A stretch of 64,000 bases of DNA from the NCBI GenBank assembly GCA_018003315.1, contig JAGNEJ010000005.1, positions 55,143 to 119,142 on the forward strand. Direction: 5' to 3'. The notes below the pieces were generated by a model. It had not been told where the DNA came from, ran no database searches, and was given only the letters and a program-made list of their open reading frames with translations. Shown piece by piece: positions 63,967 to 64,000 of the stretch. The DNA comes from Verrucomicrobiales bacterium (GTDB taxonomy: Bacteria > Verrucomicrobiota > Verrucomicrobiia > Verrucomicrobiales > V1-33). A program made the position numbers and the translations under genes. Each line of letters starts with the position of its first letter. Positions within the stretch are counted from its first letter, which is position 1.

Positions 63967-64000
63967 ACCCTCGGTGAAGGTTGGCTGATGCCCGGCAGGC

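Overview
The window looks like chromosomal DNA of a GC-rich Gram-negative bacterium of the PVC group, most likely a Verrucomicrobiota member. Supporting signs are an lpxD gene between two OmpH/Skp genes, a Pirellula/Verrucomicrobium-type C-terminal heme-binding protein, DUF4159, DUF6797-like/azurin and CotH-like proteins, and very large secreted proteins that share a C-terminal module beginning 'xxEWR..FG' and containing 'ADPDGDG..NLVE'. The phylum call rests on this gene content alone. Most start codons are not preceded by a Shine-Dalgarno sequence; they follow a C-rich stretch instead.

Layout. 1-6.2 kb: a truncated SF1 helicase, a tiny basic protein, a flavin-reductase-like protein, a thioredoxin-like [2Fe-2S] ferredoxin downstream of an ECF sigma factor, a MECR-type enoyl reductase, guaB, and an NlpC/P60-type gene broken by one amber codon. 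6.3-30.6 kb: envelope and secretome genes. These are a 2220-residue metalloprotease with eight Calx-beta domains, a secreted sugar-dehydrogenase/cytochrome-type protein, two orphan Opp-type permeases, a glycosyltransferase, an amidohydrolase-CBM9-like fusion, a YnbE/YdbL-like lipoprotein, a Tat-exported sugar isomerase, a lipoprotein, a CotH protein and an MFS-PlsC-ligase fusion. 30.6-33.4 kb, minus strand: ruvA, an ATP-grasp-like protein and an NlpC/P60 hydrolase. 33.6-38.4 kb, plus strand: a heme sensor-like protein, a miniature kinase, a PP2C phosphatase, an SH3-like lipoprotein, an amidase-fold protein lacking catalytic residues, and an HPS-family decarboxylase.

38.5-41.3 kb: tRNA-Ser(CGA) followed by two decayed restriction-modification fragments, a tandem pair of about 295-bp palindrome-rich repeats and a tandem GxxExxY-like gene. 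This is the most accessory-like stretch. 41.4-47.9 kb: hsp20, skp-lpxD-skp, an HTH-metallo-beta-lactamase fusion, a 3-hydroxyisobutyrate-dehydrogenase-like protein, nadA and a small metal-binding-type exported protein. 48.1-64 kb: a duplicated DUF4159 protein, an amber-interrupted FG-GAP/VCBS protein, a TIM-barrel/propeller/azurin fusion, an AEC transporter, coaD, a subtilase-like protein, a TIGR02206-type membrane protein, a DUF423 protein, recQ and an orphan gene.

Most interesting points: the kinase-phosphatase-pseudo-amidase cluster; two otherwise intact genes each interrupted by a single TAG; the restriction-modification graveyard and mosaic repeat beside tRNA-Ser; the azurin fusion; and a frequent short word, CCTGACA/TGTCAGG, that appears in many genes on both strands. 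No CRISPR array, rRNA, intact transposase or integrase was seen.
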